A DNA stretch of 64,000 nucleotides from Ottowia massiliensis (GTDB taxonomy: Bacteria > Pseudomonadota > Gammaproteobacteria > Burkholderiales > Burkholderiaceae_C). Below the pieces are notes generated by a model, which was not told the origin of the DNA, ran no database searches, and saw nothing but the letters and a program-made list of their open reading frames with translations. Shown here piece after piece: positions 60,192 through 64,000 of this stretch. The position numbers and the translations under genes were made by a program. Position 1 is the stretch's first letter; each line of letters starts with the position of its first letter. The DNA lies in contig NZ_LT964854.1 of the NCBI RefSeq assembly GCF_900240305.1, forward strand, positions 682,001 through 746,000, in the 5' to 3' direction.

Positions 60192-61229
60192 ATGAAACCC
60201 GTTTTCAAAATCCTGATGACTGCTTTGGCCGCTGCTGCCACGCTGGCTGTCGCGCCCGCCGCGTGGGCGCAAGGCCAGTACAAGCCGGAATACCGGATGT
60301 CCACCAATGTGAACAATGCCTTTGCGCTGGGGCGCGGGGCCGAGCTGTGGGCGAAGCTGGTGAATGAGCGCACGAACGGGCGCATTCATGTGAAGTGGTA
60401 TCCCGGCTCTTCGCTGGTGGGCGGCGAGACCACGCGCGAATTCACGGCGCTGCGGCAGGGCGCGCTGGATTTCAATGTGTCCTCGGTCATCAACTGGGCA
60501 CCGCACGTCAAGGAGCTGAATCTGTTTTTGCTGCCGTTTCTGGTGTCGGATGAAAAGGCGTTTGACGCGCTGATTGACGGCGAAGTGGGCAAGGAGCTTT
60601 TCGCGCTGGTGGAAAAGCGCGGCGTGGTGCCGCTGGCCTGGGGTGAAAATGGCGCGCGTGAAATCAGCAATTCAAAGCGTGAAATCCGCAAGCCGGAAGA
60701 TTTGAAGGGCATGAAATTCCGCACGGTCGGCTCGCCCATTTTCAATGACATTTACGCGGCGCTGGGAGCCAACCCCACGCAAATGTCATTTGCCGATGCG
60801 CAGCCGGCGTTGCAAAGCGGCGCGGTGGACGGGCAGGAAAACCCGGTTTCCATCTTCGTGGCGGCCAAAATGACGGGGCTGAATCAGAAATACCTGACCA
60901 AATGGAATTACGTGAATGACCCGCTGGTTTTCGCCGTCTCGCAAAAAGCATGGAAGAGCTGGTCGCCCGAAGACCAGAAAATCGTGCGCGAGGCGGCCAT
61001 TGAAGCGGCCAGAGCCGAAATCGCCGATGCCCGCAAGGGCGTGACGGGCAGCGACGACGCGCTGCTGAAAGAGGCCGCCGCCGCTGGCGCGAAGGTGACG
61101 GTGCTCACGCCCGGGGAGCAGCAGGCTTTCGCGCGCGCCACGCAGCCGGTGATCGAGAAGTGGACGCCCGTGATTGGCGCTGACCTGGTGCGCAAGGCGC
61201 AGCAGGCGGTGGCCGCTTCGCGCCAGTAG
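60192..61229 (+). CDS. TRAP transporter substrate-binding protein (DctP family)
   Basis: A 345-residue periplasmic protein with a Sec signal peptide (ending AAWAQGQ) and the DctP fold: FALGRGAELWAKLVNERTNG, LVGGETTREFTALRQGALDF, the conserved Arg in GMKFRTVGSPIFNDIYAALG, and DGQENPVSIF. It captures an organic acid for TRAP import. GGAG lies 9 bases before the ATG. It is followed by the small permease gene; the ligand is unknown (dicarboxylates are typical). Confidence 0.9.
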   Translation: MKPVFKILMTALAAAATLAVAPAAWAQGQYKPEYRMSTNVNNAFALGRGAELWAKLVNERTNGRIHVKWYPGSSLVGGETTREFTALRQGALDFNVSSVINWAPHVKELNLFLLPFLVSDEKAFDALIDGEVGKELFALVEKRGVVPLAWGENGAREISNSKREIRKPEDLKGMKFRTVGSPIFNDIYAALGANPTQMSFADAQPALQSGAVDGQENPVSIFVAAKMTGLNQKYLTKWNYVNDPLVFAVSQKAWKSWSPEDQKIVREAAIEAARAEIADARKGVTGSDDALLKEAAAAGAKVTVLTPGEQQAFARATQPVIEKWTPVIGADLVRKAQQAVAASRQ

Positions 61230-61238
61230 GGGCCGGCC

Positions 61239-61790
61239 ATGAGCGAAAGGCAAACGCAATCGCCCGCCATGCCGCCCGCCAATATGCCGCCCGATATGCT
61301 GCCTGTTGCGCCAGAGGCGGGCGGCCCGGCGGCGCGCCCGCCGCGCCCTTTTCATGTGGAAGAGGCGGTGGCCGCAGCCATCATGGCGGCGCTGTGCCTG
61401 ATCACGCTGGCGAATGTGCTCACGCGCTACCTCAGCAGCATTTCGCTGGCGTTCACGGAAGAGTTCTCGGTGTTTCTGCTGGTGGCGCTCACCTTCGTGG
61501 GCGCGGCCACGGCGTTCACGCGCGGGCATCACCTGGCCATCACTTTCTTGGTGGACAAGTTGCCGCCGCGCTGGCGGCGCTGGCAGCGGCGCTTCGCCCT
61601 GCTGTGCGCGCTGGCGGTGTTTGGCGTGCTGGCCTGGCAGGGGGCGCTGATGTTCTGGGACGACTATGAAACCGGCGTGACTTCCCCCGGCCTGGGCCTG
61701 CCGCAGTGGTGGTACACGCTGTCGGTGCCGGTGCTTTCCCTGCTGGTGGCGCTGCGCATCGCGCAGCAGCTTTTCAGGCGCGCGCCGTGA
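61239..61790 (+). CDS. TRAP transporter small permease (DctQ family)
   Basis: A 183-residue membrane protein with four helices (about 43-65, 78-100, 115-135, 150-172) and DctQ features (ITLANVLTRYLSSISLAFTEE). A Pro/Ala-rich N-terminal extension of about 35 residues is unusual. The large permease DctM that must pair with it is not found downstream: after the stop only a 16-codon GTG frame (MNVWLKYATTAAVQGC) and a repeat precede glmM on the other strand. Confidence 0.85.
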   Translation: MSERQTQSPAMPPANMPPDMLPVAPEAGGPAARPPRPFHVEEAVAAAIMAALCLITLANVLTRYLSSISLAFTEEFSVFLLVALTFVGAATAFTRGHHLAITFLVDKLPPRWRRWQRRFALLCALAVFGVLAWQGALMFWDDYETGVTSPGLGLPQWWYTLSVPVLSLLVALRIAQQLFRRAP

Positions 61791-61850
61791 ACGTCTGGCT
61801 CAAATACGCCACTACGGCCGCCGTTCAGGGCTGTTGATTGCGCAGGGAAA

Positions 61851-61930
61851 TCCTGTTCAGAAGTTTGGCCCGCAAGGGGTGAAGGAGCGTGAAGAAGCGG
61901 ATTGGGATGGGCTGCAAGGCTCAAACCACG
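61851..61930 (+). repeat. Family C dispersed repeat, copy 5
   Basis: TCCTGTTCAGAAGTTTGGCC ... GAAGGAGCGTGAAGAAGCGG then ATTGGGATGGGCTGCAAGGC and TCAAACC. It lies between the small permease and glmM ends. Confidence 0.5.
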
Positions 61931-62001
61931 GACGGGCTTGGGTTGCCCGGCGAAGATTCGCAACGCCGCATAGCGCCCAAGGCCGCGCCAGCTACGGGCT
62001 T

Positions 62002-63357
62002 TCAGCCCGCCCGCAAGGCATCGGCCAGCGACTGGGCCAGGCGCTGGGCCTGGGCGGCATCGGGGCACTCGACCATCACGCGCACCAGCGGTTCGGTGCC
62101 GCTGGCGCGGATGAGCACGCGGCCCGTGCGGCCCAGTTCGGCTTCGGCGGCGCGCGTGGCCTGTTGCAGGCGGGGGTTGTTTTGCCAGTCTTGGCCGGGG
62201 GCCAGGCGCACGTTGATGAGCGGCTGTGGAAAAAGCTGCACGCCTGCCAGCGCCTCGGCCAGCGTGCGGCCCGTTTGCACCAGCGCGTGGAGCACTTGCA
62301 AGGCGCTGACGATGCCGTCGCCCGTGGTGTGCTTGTCCAGCACGAGCAGGTGGCCCGATCCTTCGCCGCCCAGCGGCCAGCGGCGCGCCATCAGTTCTTC
62401 GAGCACGTAGCGGTCGCCCACTTTCGCGCGCACGAGTTGCAGGCCGCGCTGTTGCAGCGCCAGTTCCACAGCCATATTGGTCATGAGCGTGCCCACCACG
62501 CCCGCCAGGGGCGCGCCTTGCTCCAGCCGGTGCAGCGCCAGCAGGTAAAGCAGCTCGTCGCCGGTGTAAAGGCGCCCGTGCCCATCCACCATTTGCAGGC
62601 GGTCGGCGTCGCCATCCAGCGCAATGCCGATGTGCGCGCCATGCTGGCGCACGGCCTGCTGCAAGGCCTGCGGGTGCGTGGCGCCCACGCCGTCGTTGAT
62701 GTTCAGGCCGTCAGGCTGGTTGCCAATGGCGATGACTTCGGCCCCCAGCTCGTGAAAAACGGCCGGGGCGATCTGGTAGGCCGCGCCGTGGGCGGCGTCC
62801 ACCACGATCTTCAGCCCGCGCAGGCTCAAATCCGCGCCGAAAGTGCTTTTGCAGAACTCGATGTAGCGGCCCGCCGCGTCGTCCAGCCGGCGCGAGCGGC
62901 CCAGCGCGGCCGATTCCACCCACTGCGGGGCTTCTTGCAGCGCCGCTTCCACTTGCTGCTCCCATTCGTCGGGCAGCTTGGCGCCGTCGGCGCTGAAAAA
63001 CTTGATGCCGTTGTCGGCGTAGCGGTTGTGGCTGGCGCTGATGACCACGCCCAGGCTGGCGCGCTGCGCCCGCGTGAGGTAGGCCACGGCGGGCGTGGGC
63101 ACGGGGCCGAGCAGCAGCGCGCCCACGCCAGCGGAGTTCAGGCCCGATTCGAGCGCGCTTTCCAGCATGTAGCCGGAAATGCGCGTGTCTTTGCCAATGA
63201 GCACGAGCGGGCTGCCTGACTGGCCTTGTGCGCTTTGTGCCTGGCGCTTGAGCACGCGGCCCACGGCGTGCCCCAGGCGCAGCACGAAATCAGGCGTGAT
63301 GGGCGGCTGCCCCACCGTGCCGCGTATGCCGTCGGTGCCGAAATACTGGCGGGTCAT
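62002..63357 (-). CDS. glmM: Phosphoglucosamine mutase
   Basis: A 451-residue enzyme converting glucosamine-6-phosphate to glucosamine-1-phosphate for peptidoglycan and LPS. Phosphoserine loop GVVISASHN (Ser109), metal loop DGDADRLQM, sugar loop GGEGSGHL, and phosphate loop RASGTEPLVRVM. The start MTRQYFGTDGIRGTVG is the family's. In many relatives it follows folP; here the upstream neighbour is divergent. Confidence 0.96.
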   Translation of the reverse strand: MTRQYFGTDGIRGTVGQPPITPDFVLRLGHAVGRVLKRQAQSAQGQSGSPLVLIGKDTRISGYMLESALESGLNSAGVGALLLGPVPTPAVAYLTRAQRASLGVVISASHNRYADNGIKFFSADGAKLPDEWEQQVEAALQEAPQWVESAALGRSRRLDDAAGRYIEFCKSTFGADLSLRGLKIVVDAAHGAAYQIAPAVFHELGAEVIAIGNQPDGLNINDGVGATHPQALQQAVRQHGAHIGIALDGDADRLQMVDGHGRLYTGDELLYLLALHRLEQGAPLAGVVGTLMTNMAVELALQQRGLQLVRAKVGDRYVLEELMARRWPLGGEGSGHLLVLDKHTTGDGIVSALQVLHALVQTGRTLAEALAGVQLFPQPLINVRLAPGQDWQNNPRLQQATRAAEAELGRTGRVLIRASGTEPLVRVMVECPDAAQAQRLAQSLADALRAG

Positions 63358-63419
63358 GATCCGGAAAGTCCTTTTGCGAAGAAGCGAAGGCGCGATTGTC
63401 TAGGACGGCTGCCTACATC

Positions 63420-63503
63420 AAAAACAGGAGCAAATTCATGGCTCTGAAATACCGCTCTGCGCACATTTCACTAGGACATATTGCTATCAATCAAGTAGCG
63501 CAA
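63420..63503 (+). repeat. Family A dispersed repeat, copy 13
   Basis: AAAACAGGAGCAAATTCATG ... CTGCGCACATTTCACTAGG then ACATATTGCTATCAATCAAG. It lies in the divergent gap between glmM and the YceD gene. Confidence 0.8.
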
Positions 63504-63570
63504 ACTGACCGGAAATGAACGCCATTTCCGGCCAGCGCGAAACGCAGGCCGCCCGCCCTACACTCGCCCG

Positions 63571-64000
63571 ATGCAATCCGACTATGCCCCCGAATCCCTT
63601 GACGTGGCCTCTTTCTCGGCCTCGGCCAGCCGCCTGCAGGGCGTCAGCCCGCTGGAGCAATACCCGCGCCTGGCGCAAGACTGCCTGCCCGCGCCGGAAG
63701 GCGTGCAGGTGCGCTGGCTGGCCCGTGGTCTGCGGCTGGCGCTGCCTGGCGCGGGCGTGCTGCCCGCCCTGCACCTGCAAGCGCAGGCCGAGCTGCCGCT
63801 GGCCTGCCAGCTGTGCCTGGGCAGCGTGCGCACGCCCGTGACGGTGGACCGGCGCTTTGCCTTCGCCGCCAGCGAAGAAGCCGCAGCCCGGCTGGACGAA
63901 CAGGCCGAAGACGTGGATGTGCTGGCGCTCGCGCCCCGGCTGAATCTGCACGCCCTGATTGAAGACGAGCTGCTGATGGCGCTGCCGCTGACGCCGCGCC
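63571..64000 (+). CDS. YceD/DUF177 family protein, cut by window end
   Basis: The first 143 codons are visible. It has the DUF177 pattern: N-terminal all-beta part (LARGLRLALPGAGVLPALHL), a CxxC pair (LACQLCLGSV), then acidic residues and DELLMALPL. YceD accumulates 23S rRNA/large-subunit precursors and is normally followed by rpmF (L32), which would lie just outside the window. The start is ATG at 63571. Confidence 0.85.
   Translation, partial: MQSDYAPESLDVASFSASASRLQGVSPLEQYPRLAQDCLPAPEGVQVRWLARGLRLALPGAGVLPALHLQAQAELPLACQLCLGSVRTPVTVDRRFAFAASEEAAARLDEQAEDVDVLALAPRLNLHALIEDELLMALPLTPR

Noticed and set aside
61788..61838. Sixteen-codon GTG frame after the small TRAP permease
   Set aside because: Too short and unlike DctM; at most a remnant of its start.

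Overview
The window is GC-rich (about two-thirds G+C by eye), and the gene content points to a Burkholderiales betaproteobacterium, most likely Comamonadaceae. Evidence: phaR, a ribBA-ribH-nusB-aminotransferase-ybgC-tolQRA block, rpsU next to a yqeY-like gene, and many dispersed intergenic repeats built around a GATAGCTGCCCGCGC-type core that is familiar from Comamonadaceae. There is no phage, no CRISPR array and no intact insertion sequence. Two tRNA genes are present: Leu(CAG) and Arg(ACG).

Layout. 0-7.4 kb: lipoprotein fragment, LplT-PlsC fusion, ceramidase-like membrane protein, XRE regulator overlapping a MATE pump, a Fic protein and a CopZ-like chaperone. 7.4-14.4 kb: zinc-ribbon protein, a lipoprotein protease of the lysyl-endopeptidase type, and a proVWX betaine importer. 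14.4-24.3 kb: housekeeping RNA and translation genes (pth, rpsU, yqeY, cca, rlmD, rnr, tRNA-Leu), interrupted by an AT-richer foreign oxidoreductase. 24.6-27.4 kb: LprI-like and DUF2007 proteins, rimO, phaR. 27.7-34.7 kb: a 5-oxoproline cluster (NRAMP-like permease, pxpA, a YcsI-like protein, fused pxpB-pxpC, and a biotin carboxylase with its own biotinyl domain). 35-42 kb: sulfurtransferase, GST, riboflavin synthase, tRNA-Arg, an IS5-type remnant, cardiolipin synthase and small proteins. 41.3-48.6 kb: a long minus-strand run from ribBA through nusB, ybgC and tolQRA to an rluF-like gene. 49.3-56.6 kb: OsmC-like protein, recA, a copper-type TonB receptor and a FecA-type receptor, then broken copies of the copper receptor's 3' end. 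56.9-64 kb: kdsB, an orphan E1 alpha/beta pair, TRAP subunits P and Q without M, glmM and the start of a YceD gene.

Themes. Envelope maintenance (tolQRA, cls, lplT-plsC, kdsB, glmM) and RNA maturation (pth, cca, rlmD, rimO, rnr, rluF, nusB) dominate. Metal handling appears as a CopZ-like chaperone, an HMA-like membrane protein, a copper-type receptor and a ferric-citrate-type receptor. Riboflavin genes are split: ribBA-ribH sit in the tol run and the synthase stands alone 10 kb away, with no FMN riboswitch seen at either place.

The most unusual feature is the density of dispersed intergenic repeats: about 16 copies of an ~85-bp element (family A), six of a related element (B) that shares half of its sequence, and five of a third (C), between genes on both strands. 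A second point is a 228-bp direct repeat with a single N exactly at its junction near 56.4 kb, which looks like unmerged contig ends rather than biology.
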